From Lotus japonicus (Eukaryota; Streptophyta; Magnoliopsida; Fabales; Fabaceae), in NCBI RefSeq assembly GCF_012489685.1, contig NC_080044.1, positions 74,262,732 through 74,326,731 of the forward strand: 64,000 nt of DNA, written 5' to 3'. The translations under genes and the position numbers were made by a program. A model generated the notes under the pieces. That model worked only from the letters and a program-made list of their open reading frames with translations, searched no databases and was not told the origin of the DNA. Of this stretch, positions 19,141 to 31,000 are shown in pieces (position 1 is the stretch's first letter; each line of letters opens with the position of its first letter).

Positions 19141-19480
19141 AGGAAAAGTTGAAGTTTGATAGAAGGAATGCTACGTTTTCTGGTGGCGGCTTATCGATCA
19201 TTTCTCATGTCTTCATGTGTATGAAAGTGCTATGCCATTGTTGTGTCTTTAATTTGTGTTGATGTTTCAAAAATTGTAAAATGGTCCTTAATATTTTAGA
19301 ATCAATTTTTATTTTATAAGTAAAATTGAAGTTATAATAGAATATCTATTTTTGAGGAACTATCAGCCCGTTGCTATTCCAAGTTCTTTTTTCAATTTTG
19401 TTGGATTTGCTTATCAGTGGTTTCCCAAGTGAAAGGGTTGGTTTGTTGAATGTTGTTTATGTCATGGATGATTTCAATGA
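19141..19480. repeat. Segmental duplicate of 21720-22095
   Basis: Shared words in the same order, including CTTATCGATCATTTCTCATG, GAAAGTGCTATG and TTTATCAGTGGTTTCCCAAG, show a direct duplication of about 350 bp. No gene is recognised in either copy. Confidence 0.85.
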
Positions 19481-21359
19481 ATCCCTAGTGCATATTGGTA
19501 GTGAGAAATTCTACCAATGCAAAACCTAGCAGAACTTAGAAAAAGAAAATAAGAAAAGACACCAAAAAGAAGAGCAAAGCTCAATTTTCTCAATTCCTTC
19601 TGAAACTGAAAATACAATTGGACTATTAGAAACAAGTAATTAACATGGAGGTCAAAAAAGTGATGACATGAGCATGGAGCAATTTTTTTGGATAATCCAA
19701 TTATTCCATGGGCCTGCTACCTGATTAGTAACCCACAATAGGGACAGGGGACCATGTGAATGATTTAATTTGTAAGCATTTTATTTTCGACAATCCTATT
19801 TGATAATGATATATGCAGAAGAAACGGCAAAATATATATATATCTCAGATTTTTCATATCAGGTTCTCCTCCACATAACTAGGTAGTACGATTAATCAAA
19901 TACTGTTGGGTTTATATTAGTAGGGTTAAATATGTTCTTAGTCTTGATGACTAGATCACTATCATAGTATCACTTAACATAGGAATGCCTTTATTAAGTG
20001 TCCATCCCGTACTCCTTCGCACTCTAATTTGTCCAGTTAGCAATCTTCTTATATAATGGCTTGACACTGTGACTAAATGAGACTAATCTGGAAGCTAATA
20101 AGTAGTAATTTCATTTATATTCTCCTTCATCAAAATGTGTGCAGTGTTTATTATGAATAATGTTCTCTTACACTTTTATGACACTCACAACAAGTTAAAG
20201 ATAGGAAGAGAAGCTAGAGAAAAATAAGAGATGTGATCGGAAAAGAAGAGAAATATGAAGAAAAAGTGAAAGTAAAAGTAAAATCTGAATGAATCACTAC
20301 TAATTAATTGAATTGAAGTTTCATGTGAGCAGGGGTGGATTCAGACTGTATATAACATTAAAGAAATTATAGACTAAAATATGTTGAAAATATTTTTTTT
20401 TCGAAAAAGAGAAATATTATAGATAAAACCATGAGAGAAAATTTCTCATGGAAATAGAAGAGTTTACCGTCTAAGGGTGATTAGATGACAAACACCCTCT
20501 GTCACAAAGTGATCTCCCCTGTATTTAGAGACATTCTTAAACAAAAAACATGGCAAACAAAATGCTAGGTCTTTAGATTCACTCTAATCAATTGAATCAT
20601 ACAAATCAAACAAATTTAATAATCAATTATGAACTATGTAATATATTAACACAGTCCAAAATTATATACAAGGTATCCACAAATAACAATCATTATTTAC
20701 TCTCATTCTTGTCATCTCTATCTCTAACTTCATGACTATCACTATGTATTAAGAGTTACCACTAATAATATACAATTAAAAAAAAACTGGTGTGGCTAAA
20801 GCCACACCTAGCCTTAACATGAATCCGCCCATGCATGTGATGGAACGTATACGGTACAAAAGGCACCCACCCTTCTGCCCTTCATGCCTTTACATTTCAA
20901 TGGTTTTTTTTTTTTGGTCGAACATTTCAATGGTAAATGGCAATGTCATTAAGCCTGGTCGGTGTGGGGGCCGGGCTCAGTACATATTTTTAGTCAACGA
21001 AACAGAATTCAAAAAGGCCCAACAAGGGCAAAATGGGTTACAAAGCAATCCACACAACCCGAATAGGAAGGTAGTGGATATAGCACGTGATACACGAGGA
21101 GAGCAAAATAATTGATGTGGGGAAAAGGAAAAGATGGCAAATAGTTGCCATGTTATCTCTTGCTTGTGAAGATGAGTGAAAAAATATGATTATGGGTTGG
21201 GTAATTTATGGAGCAACATGCATCATGTGACTACGTGAAGGTCTCATGTGTAAGTGCTATAGGGGTTTATTGCAGCATCCAATCCATGATTAGCTGACTC
21301 ATCCAACATGAAGGATCCTTATCCAAGGATGATGAGTAGATTTTCACATAATCACACAC
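19481..21359. other. Intergenic, AT-rich
   Basis: No gene or clear element recognised. The frame at 20792-21115 has no recognisable content. Confidence 0.45.
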
Positions 21360-21542
21360 GAATAATGTTTTCCTCACACCTTTACACCTAACACCTTTAG
21401 TGAGAGATAGAAATACGAGAAAGAAAAATAAGTGATATGATGAGTGTTGTGATAAAAATAAAAGAGAGAAATATGAAGAAAACTGAGGTGAAAATGATAT
21501 GTAAGAAATTAAAATTAACAAGGTGTAAATATATCATTACTC
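21360..21542. mobile_element. MITE, about 183 bp, same family as 31373-31559
   Basis: The left end (AATAATGTTTTCCTCACACC) and the right end (GGTGTAAATATATCATTACT) are imperfect inverse complements. The interior is purine-rich. The copy at 31373 shares the termini (GAGTAATGATATATACACACC) with a pyrimidine-rich interior, that is, the opposite strand. Confidence 0.55.
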
Positions 21543-21719
21543 TTGATACACAATATATAAAAATGTGACTGAACAGAATGAATGTCGCCAAATAATAGAT
21601 GCTGCTGAAAGCTCCTTTAATTTTGATACGAAGAAATAAGGCATACACAGTTAAAGCTTCCGAGCATTGTGCTTGTATCCTTTACAAGACACACTGCAGA
21701 ACGAGGACAAGCCTTTAAT

Positions 21720-22095
21720 TTAAAGATGAAGTTTGATATACACTATGGAGGAATGCTACGGTTTCTGTTGGCTGGCCCGCTTATCGATCATTTCTCATGT
21801 ATAACTTGTACATGTATGAAAGTGCTATGTCATTGTTGTATCTTTAATTGGTGTTGAAGTTTCAAAAACTGTAAAACTAATGGTCCTGATATTTTAGAAC
21901 CAATTTTATTATAACTATAATTAAAGTTAGGGTCCCTTAAAGTTATAGTAGTATATTGATTCATTAAGAAGGAACTACATACGTACCGTTGCTATTCCAA
22001 GTTCTTTTATTTTTGGATTTGTTTATCAGTGGTTTCCCAAGTGAAAGCAGGGCTGGTTTGTTGAATGCTGTATAGGTCATGCATGGATGATGTTA
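21720..22095. repeat. Segmental duplicate of 19141-19480
   Basis: Direct copy of the block at 19141, with small insertions. See that entry for the shared words. Confidence 0.85.
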
Positions 22096-22219
22096 ATTCT
22101 CATAAGTAAAACTAGTTCAACAAAAAACTGGATGTTTTTTATGTCTGTTCTATTAATGTGTTCACGAATTATTATTGATGAGGTAATTCAATTAGCAACA
22201 TTATGTCATCATGCAAATT

Positions 22220-23120
22220 AACCATATATACATGTACCAATTTTGTGAATTGCTTTTTCCTTACACATGTGCTCATAGAAGAACTTGGTGAAATAATGTG
22301 GCAAAGTAAGAAGCCTCCACTTTCTGAAAGCAATAGATCAGAAGTACAAGTAGACAAAAACACACACATAAATAACAAGTACTCCTCCATCATCACCATC
22401 ACATAGGTACTTTGCTTTTTCTCTCTCAAAGTAATAGATAAGAGAAAGGAGGGCAAACATATACCGAAGCTGTCCATATCAATCTTTTCATCCAAGTTGA
22501 AGTTTAACATCATTTCCCCAATACATTTTTTTTTTCATTTTTCATTGGTATTCTGCAATAATAATCCTAATGCATACAAAAAGTTCTTTCAACCATGATT
22601 GATGTTTACATGACTCAAGTAGGACCCAAAACATCAAAAATATAAGTTGGTAGTTTGAATTTGAAGCACCATTGATTATCAAAACTAAGAAAACCCAACT
22701 CCTCCACCACTGTATTGCCTGGGGAATCCGATGAAAATCGATGTGGTGGGTGAATAATTGTTTGCTTCACATGATCTCCAACAAACAAACAATTCATTCC
22801 GTTCTCAAACTCAATGTTGCAAAAATGCTGAGCTATTTTGAGTGAGGATCCAAGAAGAGCCACTAGGCCTCCCCGACTTTTAGATTTCAATGCCTGATGA
22901 ACCATGATTTAGCCACAGGACAGTACTTATCAGCTAACTATTACCTAATCAGATTGCTGAAGTACCAATCTAAGATGAATACTAATTAAGACATACTTCT
23001 ATGTTAAATTAAACACACTTTATGTCTTTATCAATCCATCCATAAAAAGAAAAGAAAAGAAAAGAAAGAACTAACCATGTGATAAACATGCATCACAAAC
23101 AAACCATGTGATGTGACCTA
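22220..23120. repeat. Segmental duplicate of 50050-50975
   Basis: Long runs match in order, including TCTGAAAGCAATAGA, CTCTCTCAAAGTAATAGATA and CAAGAAGAGCCACTAGGCCT. Both copies keep a minus-strand frame beginning MVHQALKSKS (22905 downward here, 50777 downward in the other copy) over about 50 codons. I do not recognise that peptide, and it diverges after LFVGDHVKQTI. Confidence 0.85.
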
Positions 23121-25449
23121 ATCTTCAATGAAGTACTCATTTAATTGATTGAAGGCTTGTCGATTTCTGATTCTGATAATAAATTTTCACCCTGCTTACA
23201 GGTTACCAAATGGAGGGAAATTGCATGTTTGATGAAAAATGACGGCTCATGTTAGTCTATATTGAAATGGTGAAAAGTCCAATCACCAATCAATGAGTAC
23301 GTTTTTATTTTCTTTTTAGTAGTGTTTGGCAAGCCACTAAACAGAGGAGGAGGGATCGTCATAACATGAAGCTCTGTTTCATGGGGGCTTGGGTGTACCT
23401 GCTTGATAATCTTTCAAGTTTCCACTAGCTTGGGTCACTATTATTGTCTTTATGGATTGAATTATTGAATGATAAATAAAAAAGAGCACCTATGAACCAT
23501 AGCCTCAGTGTTCGTTCAACCACACTCAAAAGGAAACTAATTAACTCACTCCCATTCCTTCACAATCAAAATTCAAAAGGGTAATTCATATATTCATAAA
23601 CGTGCAAAGACAAGCAATTGCTATATCGGCATGAGGCCCATTCAAATTTTGGAAATTAAATTGACCACATATGAGGTGGCACAAGAGTTTGGGACATGTA
23701 CACATCACAAACCATGTGATCTGTGGGTCGGGGAGCAAGACCATCATTCATGCAAACACTGTTGTGTTCATGGTGCATGTGTACCAAACTTCAACTTTCT
23801 GAAAACCAAAGCTACAAATTAAAAGACATTACATCATGTCGCCTAATTAGCTTGCACGGGATGGATAGGTGTTGAAATATAAGAATTAAAAAACCAACAT
23901 TAATATATTATTGCACAATCTCTGCCTTTTTTCTTTTTCTGTAAAACTTTCACACAATAAATGTACCACCTGTTACCAAATTGATCATGAAAAATTATGG
24001 CTCACGCATCTTGCTATCAAAATGGTGATACTATTACCCATGACATTTTCATTTAGTTAGTGTTCGAGTACTGTTTTGGCGGTAAAGGAGGAAATGAAAA
24101 AAGAGGCTAATTATCAGAAGTTTCAATTTGAAACTTCACAAGAATTTTCTTGTTGAAACTTGAAATTTTGTTTCTGTGTGTGATTTAGTACATGGGTACT
24201 ATTGATTGATAACTTAGTCAATTAACCATCCTCCTTGTTATTTTGAGGTGAAGCAATTCTGTTCGACTGTTCTCTTCTTTTACTCTTTGAAAGCAATACA
24301 TAAAAAAAGAAGTCATCAATCATACACACAAGTTGCCCATATCAATATTTCCATACTAATTAAGCTCAAATTCAACCTCATGTATGATCATATCCCAATG
24401 CATTTTCTTTTTCATATTCAATAAATGGTATTCACCACTTTATTTTATTTTTTATTATCACCACTTTTCTTTTTCACCATTGCAGCGCAACCATTTCCCA
24501 TCATTTTCCCTATTCATTACCCACTTCAGTGCATGGACCCACGTAAACCTAATTCTTGGAGATCAATCATGAGTGGAATTGATATCACATGTGCCTAACT
24601 GCCTAAGTCTTAAATTCACACCTATCCTAGCATCTTCTTGTTGAACATTAATCCATGCATATTCCTTCACATAATCACATCCTTGATCATTAATTAATCA
24701 AAGATGTATCAAAATGAAACGAGGACTATTATTTTGCATCAAAAGGAGCTAGTTTACAACATAATCTAAAATGCACAACAACACAATTTGGGAGGTATCA
24801 AAAAGAAAATGCACAACAAATTCAGAGACCCTCAAGCAACCAATTAACAAATAATCTAACTCATCATCTAAATTTGTATGGTCAAATGTGATAATTGTGA
24901 TTTAAATATGACATGCAATAGCTAATGTTCTACATACTCATACATGTAGTGTGGAATGTGTTAGGATGTGATTAGTAGGACAGTGGTTTGAGACTTTAGA
25001 ATATTATGTTGAAACAGAGGAGCAAAGGTAGCAAGTAGAACGGTGTTGGTTTTGAAACCTGTGTATTATACAAGGCTTTTAGTTTGCTGGAGCTCACCTC
25101 ACAAATGTGACTATCATGCCTATTTATAGGCTTGTCTTCACCACCGACTGTATATCTCGGTTGTTTAACTTTTTTAATTATTAGATAATTCTAGAGAGTT
25201 TCTAGATTTTACAAGGAAATACATTGTCTATATATTTCTAGTTCTATCATAGTATTATGTAGTAGTTTCCAGAAACTTGCAGCATATTTCAACAGAATGC
25301 TCTTTTCTTTACCAAGGATATATAAAAGAGCATTCCAAATTGTATGTTGTTTGAGATGATACAGTTCTAATTGAAAAATCAAGGAAATCGGTTAATTCAA
25401 AACTTGAGATTTGAAGGAAAACTTTGGAATGTAAGTGTTACATGCACAT
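23121..25449. other. Intergenic; scattered duplicated flank pieces
   Basis: No gene recognised. About 24260-24545 is a partial copy of the flank module better preserved at 25450-25728 and 43970-44260 (shared words TTACTCTTTGAAAGC, CATTTTCTTTTTCAT and ACCCACTTCAGTGCATG). A perfect 12-bp inverted repeat, GAATGCTCTTTT at 25295-25306 with its complement at 25324-25335, lies beyond a TATA-like stretch. Confidence 0.5.
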
Positions 25450-25728
25450 GAGAGAAGAAAAAAAAGATAAGAAAAAAAAAAGGCAAACATACACAAAAGT
25501 TGACTATGTCAATATTCCCTCTCTGCTCAAATTCAGCCTCATTTATACATTTTCTTTTTCATTTTCATTAAATGATATTCACCATTTTTTCTTTTTCATA
25601 ATAACCGAGCGCGCAACCATTAGCTAGTGGCAATTTCATCTCCACCTTAATTTCCCCAGTTCATCATTACCCATTTCAGTGCATAGTGTAAATCCCTCTT
25701 TACAAAAAAAAAAAGTAGTTCTGTCCTT
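25450..25728. repeat. Segmental duplicate of 43970-44260
   Basis: Shared runs include AATTCAGCCTCATTT, CATTAGCTAGTGGCAATTTC and AGTGCATAGTGTAAATCCCT, ending in an A tract plus AGTAGTTCTGTCCTTTTA. This copy carries a LINE insertion just after that point. The other copy does not. Confidence 0.85.
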
Positions 25729-26120
25729 TTATTGAGATGAGATGAGATGAAGTAGTTCTGTGAAATTAGGTTCCTGTTCTATCTTGCATGCTGAATTGTG
25801 GGGCATCCTATACATGGTATCAAAATTACCATGGCAAGAGGGTTCTCTAAGATTATGGTGGAATCTGATTCCCAACTACCCATTGGAATGCTGGAAAAAG
25901 GAGTTTTGGATTCTAATGCATGTGCTCCATTGGAAGCATATTTTCAGGGAAGCTAATACAGTTGTTGATTCGTTTGCGAAGAATGACATCTCCTTGCTTA
26001 TGCCAATGATAATTTATGATAGTTTTCCATTTTTTCCTTAGTTCCTTTTATGTTTGATGCTTGTAATACTCTTTATGTTAGAGAGTAGTTGGGTCTAGGC
26101 CCCATATTAAATTAAAAAAA
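25729..26120 (+). mobile_element. 5'-truncated LINE with RNase H end, TSD AGTTCTGTCCTT
   Basis: The insert is flanked by AGTTCTGTCCTT at 25717-25728 and again at 26121-26132, and ends in an A-rich tail (TTAAATTAAAAAAA). Its frame 25760-26041 encodes the C-terminal half of an RNase H-like domain: ILHAELWGILY near the start and HWKHIFREANTVVDSFAKND near the end, the usual R.AN.V.D.LAK pattern. The fragment is too short to be autonomous. Its 3' sequence (GTAATACTCTTTATG and a following T-rich stretch) is typical of plant L1-type tails. Confidence 0.8.
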
Positions 26121-26289
26121 AGTTCTGTCCTTAACACTATGTATGTGTAAATATAAAATTTATATCATATGGCATGTGCTGCATCTAACCCCTGCCGTCA
26201 AGATCCTTTAAGGGTTTTTATCAAATAATTTTTTTGGGGGGCCTAAACCAAATTAGCACTAAAATAGAGGGACCTATAATATATTTAAG

Positions 26290-26405
26290 CATATAAATAC
26301 ACCCTTCCTCCTTTCTTCTTTCATTCATCCCTCTCTTCTTCTCCGTCTCCTTCTGCATTCTTCTTCTTTTCTCTTCCTCTACCACCACTTCCCTCACCAT
26401 AAACA
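26290..26405 (+). pseudogene. Short copy of the TATA-leader module
   Basis: A TATA-like CATATAAATAC followed by the CT-rich leader (CCTTCCTCCTTTCTTCTTTC and ACCACTTCCCTCACCAT) matches 17071-17280 and 55497-55570. The match stops before the coding part and joins ABCC sequence at about 26406. Confidence 0.7.
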
Positions 26406-26483
26406 TGTGGTATTGTTAGGTAGGAACTATATATCTTTGAAATTTACACAAACTAAATCCCCCATTTTCTTGTTAAGATCTTA

Positions 26484-27010
26484 AAACAACTATTTTTCTG
26501 TATGGTTAATTTCTCTGCAATCTGAATTGTCGGTTTGCTGTCAGTTTGATTGTTTATCTCCCATGAATACACCTCGGGCTAGAATAGAGAAACAATGCCT
26601 GGAGGAGGAAAAGAACACAGTACTTCATATTGCTTTATTGAGAGAATCCCAGAGCACGCCTAGATCAACATTGCTTCCTAAAACAACAATTCTGATATTG
26701 TTGTAGTCTTTCCAAGCAGAATTCTTCTGGAAAGCATCTGATAGAACCGTAGCAAGTCCAATTGCTCCACTTGGTTCCACAACCACCTTCAAAATTTAAA
26801 AACAGAGCTTCATTTCTTTCAAGATCTCACTGTCTTCCACAGTTATCACATCCTCAACTAGGTCTCGAACCACAGGCCATGTGCAATCTCCAAAAAGTGG
26901 AAATGTTATGCAGAAATGTCTTGTGGAGCTTTTGCGTGATAAGACGGTTGTGTATGCTACCCATCATCAACTGAATCTTGGAAGCTGCTAATCTCATTTT
27001 TGTAAGATAC
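26484..27010. repeat. Left arm of large inverted repeat
   Basis: Begins AAACAACTATTTTTCTGTAT and ends TCATTTTTGTAAGATAC. Its inverse complement is the block 27242-27774. Arms are about 530 bp, with scattered substitutions and short indels. The loop is 27011-27241. Mirror-image open frames (plus 26762-26974 and minus 27280-27492, both containing LEPQAMCNLQKVEMLCRNVL) confirm the pairing. Confidence 0.95.
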
Positions 27011-27241
27011 CAAAAAAAAAAATTATTTCACTTCTTAGAATAATTGATGGGATTTTCACCAGTAATATACTTTTGGCAGGTACTTGAAGATGGAAAAATA
27101 ATTGAGTCAAGGATGCTTCAAGAGGGTACAATGATCTCATAGGATGCCCAAACAACAAACTGATGCAACAAATGGCGGCTCATGAAGCAATTAACCAATA
27201 AATCCCTGCCAAACAACAAGCTTTTGATTCTCTAGTTTTTA

Positions 27242-27774
27242 GTATCTTACAAAAATGAGATCAGCAGCTTCCAAGAATTTCAGCTGATGATGGGTAGCAT
27301 ACACAACCGTCTTATCATGCAAACGCTCCATAAGACATTTCTGCATAACATTTCCACTTTTTGGAGATTGCACATGGCCTGTGGTTCGAGACTTAGTTGA
27401 GGATGTGATAACTGTGGAAGACAGTGAGATCCTGAAAGCAATGAAGCTGTGTTTTTAAATTCTAAAGGTGGTTGTGGAGCCAAGTGGAGCAATTGGACTT
27501 GCTACGGTTTTATCAGATGCTTTCCAGAAGAATCATGCTTGAAAGGACTGCAACATTATCTGAATTGTTGTTTCTGGAGGCAATATATATTGATCTAGGC
27601 GTGCTCTGGGATTCTCTCAATAAAGCAATATGAAGTACTGTGTTCTTTTCCTCCTCTAAGCATTGTTTCTCTATTCTAGCCCGAGGTGTATTCATGGGAG
27701 ATAAACAATCAAACTGACAGCAAACCGACAATTCAGATGGTAGAAAAATTAACCATACAGAAAAATAGTTGTTT
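27242..27774. repeat. Right arm of large inverted repeat
   Basis: Begins GTATCTTACAAAAATGAGAT and ends ATACAGAAAAATAGTTGTTT, complementary to the left arm at 26484-27010. In plus orientation it holds ABCC exon 3 antisense, then the serine racemase C-terminal coding sequence sense, then ABCC NBD1-proximal coding sequence sense. Confidence 0.95.
27361..27640 (+). pseudogene. Serine racemase 3'-terminal fragment
   Basis: Serine racemase is a PLP-dependent enzyme interconverting L- and D-serine. Only its C-terminal region is present. The frame reads TWPVVRDLVEDVITVEDSEI, then an AMKLCF segment ending in a stop where the family has glutamate, then VVVEPSGAIGLATVLSDAFQ with a K, a further stop, and the closing LGVLWDSLNKAI before TGA. 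The EPSGAIGLA and LWDS motifs identify it. The equivalent fragment in the left arm (minus strand, about 26890-26610) carries the same stop after LCF but keeps the later part open. Both are non-functional. No introns are seen in the fragment. Confidence 0.8.
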
Positions 27775-28071
27775 GCGGGTCATTTAGGTCGGGAAAATCA
27801 AGCTTGTCTTGTATGCTTGGCAAGAATGGACATTCCCAAGACTGCATTTTCAAAATCCTCATGTTTTGAGTCCTTAGCTTCCATGATTTTGGACTGCAAA
27901 CTTTTCTGCATAGTAGCTAAAGGTGTGTTGCACGCCATGATAAGAATAGTGACAACAAATGCAACAAATAATAGGGCAGAACCAAGATTATTAGAGATGA
28001 AAAAATTGTCCATAAAAAAAAAATTAGGGGTAGGGGACCATGATTTTTATGTAAAAGCATTATCAGAATGA

Positions 28072-31000
28072 TACACAGGTGTGAATGATTTTGTAAGCAT
28101 TTCATTTTGGATAATCCTATTTATGTGATTAATAATTAGAATAAAGAAAAGGCAAAACCAAATGATTACTTGGGCCACCATTGTCTTTATGGATTGAAAT
28201 AAATCAAAGTACAAACAATTATCTCAGATTTTTCGACTTCAGTTTCTCCACCATATAACTACATTGAGTATGATTAATTACAAAGTCTTGGGTTCAGTAT
28301 TAGCAATCCAAAAGGTTGGGCACTTAAGGCAATTGGACGTCTAAGATCAATACTTATAAACTTTTATTTTGATCACCAAATTTCACATGTGGAATTCATT
28401 CTTATGTTTCATCACTAGGCCTAAAATGCAGCCGGTTGACGGTGGTCAAGGAGAGTGGTGACTCTAAATTTGGGTGTGGTGTGATCCAAAATCTCTTTGA
28501 GACAAATGGAGTTCCAACATCCTATCTTATAAGCTATTATTTTACTCTTCAATTCTCTCATGTGAGACTCCTTTCTAAAGAGTGTCATTTGCAGTGTCAA
28601 AATAGTTTCACAAACCTCTTGCTTAAGTCTCGCTTTAGAGCAAACCTTGCAGTTCGAATTCACATTTCCTCGCTTTGCTTAAGCGAGACCTACACAGTGA
28701 CCATGAATTTTTTAATTTAATTTTCAAGCTTGCTTAGTCATGGACTCATGGCTTAAGCAAGTGGTTTCCAGAGGTAACATCAATTTTCCTTTTTTGAATC
28801 TCGCTAGCTAAAGAGAGAACTCCAAACTCTGCATAATTTATCGGTTTGAAAAAATTGAAGACTTCCATTTTATGAAAACATGTACGTCCAAGACTCTTAA
28901 AACTCACTTACCATGTTTTCCTTGAATTGGATGACAAATCATACTTCAATTTTTACCTGTGACAAACTTAGTTACAAGTTACAACATGTTAGCTTCAAAG
29001 TTTCACAAGTCCATATTACAATGCAAATCATATGCAAAGTGCACTTTATTTCAAACAATCCTTCTCCCAAATTTTCATTCAACCCTTTTGAGTCCCTTTC
29101 AAATCCAATCATCTACTTAGCTCGTTTAAACTCCGTGGGAAGTCTAGAATCATACAATGAAGCACACATTAAAAAATTCCACACGCATTCAAGCATCACA
29201 AAGTTCATGCACTTTATATGATCATTTGAAAAACAAAATTTAAGCCATACGAAAACAAATTAAACAACATATTTCAAGACCTAGTTTTAATTTTGACCCT
29301 AGTTTTCCACTCTAGACTTCATATTCTATCATGCTGTGGCTAGATGCTGCTTCCTTGAGGCATGATTGACGGACATTATAGTCTCATCCTTATAAAATTT
29401 TAAGCACAGATCTCAAAAGAATGTTTTTGGGTTACTGGGTTTAAAATTCTGTATGAATGGAATTGTGGCAGATTCATTTCCGTCACTAGAGCAGAAAGTA
29501 AATAAAGAAGGGTTTCACCACTTGCCGGAAGATTTCAAGAAAAAAAAATAGACTGGAAAAAACCCACTAGGTGTGAGTATAATTGGACTGTGAACATGTG
29601 TCTTTTTTGAAATTAAAAATGTCACTCTGGAACTAGTGAGTGACTAGGTGGTGACTAGACTATCATGTTTTCAGTAGAAACATACACAAGCCATCATTTT
29701 TCACCATAAGTGCATTTTTGCAGAATTTGGTAACTGGTTACGCAGTGTGAAAAAATCAAAAGACGAGCAATTTTTTTCTTTTGCAACAGTGTTGTATAAA
29801 TGATTGTGTTGCTCTGCACATATCACATGGTTAATTTGTGATGTGTGTACATGATTATTATATTGTCCCAAACTCTTGTGGTCACCTTATTCTAGTATAC
29901 TTGTGATTCTTTTCATTTTTTTGTTGTTGTTATGGATGGATTATATTTAATTATTTTTGCAACCGAACAATCTTTTAATCATATGGATCGGAACATCTCA
30001 ACTCAAAGCCTCCCAAAATTGGATGTTAGATAACTTAAAACACACTGATCTCATTTGCTTAGAGAAATCACAAAATTGAACAAATTTACATCAGCCTTGT
30101 CATATAAATTAACTAACTTGGTGCCAAAATTCAAACTTTTCTGTCTTCACCATGCATCCCAATATTATTAGTCGATCTGGATACCTTCTTGTATGTATCA
30201 AATAGAATTCAGTAGTTCATCTAAATCACAACCCTTCATATGAAGTTTTGCGTTTTGAGCTCTTGTTTCTTTTCTTGGATTATATTTAATTATAAGACAT
30301 GTTTAACATAGGAGAATGTCCTAATTAGTATATATCCATCCCGTGCTCCTTGCAAGGCACTCTAGCTAGTATGTTTATGTCTAATAATATCTATTTATAT
30401 GGTGGTCTTATATATATCTATCAGCTGTGTGAAGATGGGAGTTCTAGCTAGCCATAAAGTAACGTAGATAAGGACGATGTACATCATGATTCTATGCTAG
30501 CTATAATGATTCAAGTATCAGATTTTGGCCACCAATGCAAACACGTAGTTGGCAAAAAAATTAAGACAAGTACGTTAGGTCTTGTTTTTCTAAATGTGTG
30601 TCTATTGTTAGGGGAAAGTAGAGGGTGCATGGTAATTAATATATAGTTGGCATGAGATTCTCACTAAGGTTAAAATAGTTGGCACTTCTCTTGGTGATTT
30701 ATGAACCTACATCATCATGTGATAACTGATCGAAGGTATCATGTCTATGTGCTATAGGTGTGTTTAATTTTTGTACGTTGCAGCATGCATCTATCTCATG
30801 AGTTAGCTAGCTAGGCACAAAAATTATTGATGAACCCTGCATATTTGGTTAGTATGTTACGTTATAATGGAGAAAAAGTTAAAAAGAAGGCTTGGAAATA
30901 TTGATATTCTCTGGTCCGTGACCTCACAGCCAAAGGGTACGTACGCAAATGGCTCATCCACACCACCTCTACGTTCCTACAACAACATCAATACCAAAAG

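Larger units (their letters stand above)
26403..28015. pseudogene. Mosaic of ABCC and serine racemase fragments
   Basis: In order: the exon 5/intron 5 end of ABCC (26403-26488); ABCC NBD1 upstream region antisense; serine racemase 3' end antisense (about 26560-26890); ABCC exon 3 sense (about 26900-27005); ABCC intron 3/exon 4 start (27011-27195). Then comes the inverse series: exon 3 antisense, serine racemase sense (about 27360-27640) and NBD1 sense (27680-27810). It ends with an ABCC TMD1 piece antisense (27815-28013), whose minus-strand frame reads ALLFVAFVVTILIMACNTPL. The intact gene has the equivalent FAAFAVTIFVMVCNTPL. Stops and truncations are common, and no functional protein is expected. 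Confidence 0.88.

Noticed and set aside
25295..25335. 12-bp perfect inverted repeat as a terminator
   Set aside because: Hairpin terminators of that kind are bacterial. In plant intergenic DNA this is more likely chance or a decayed element.
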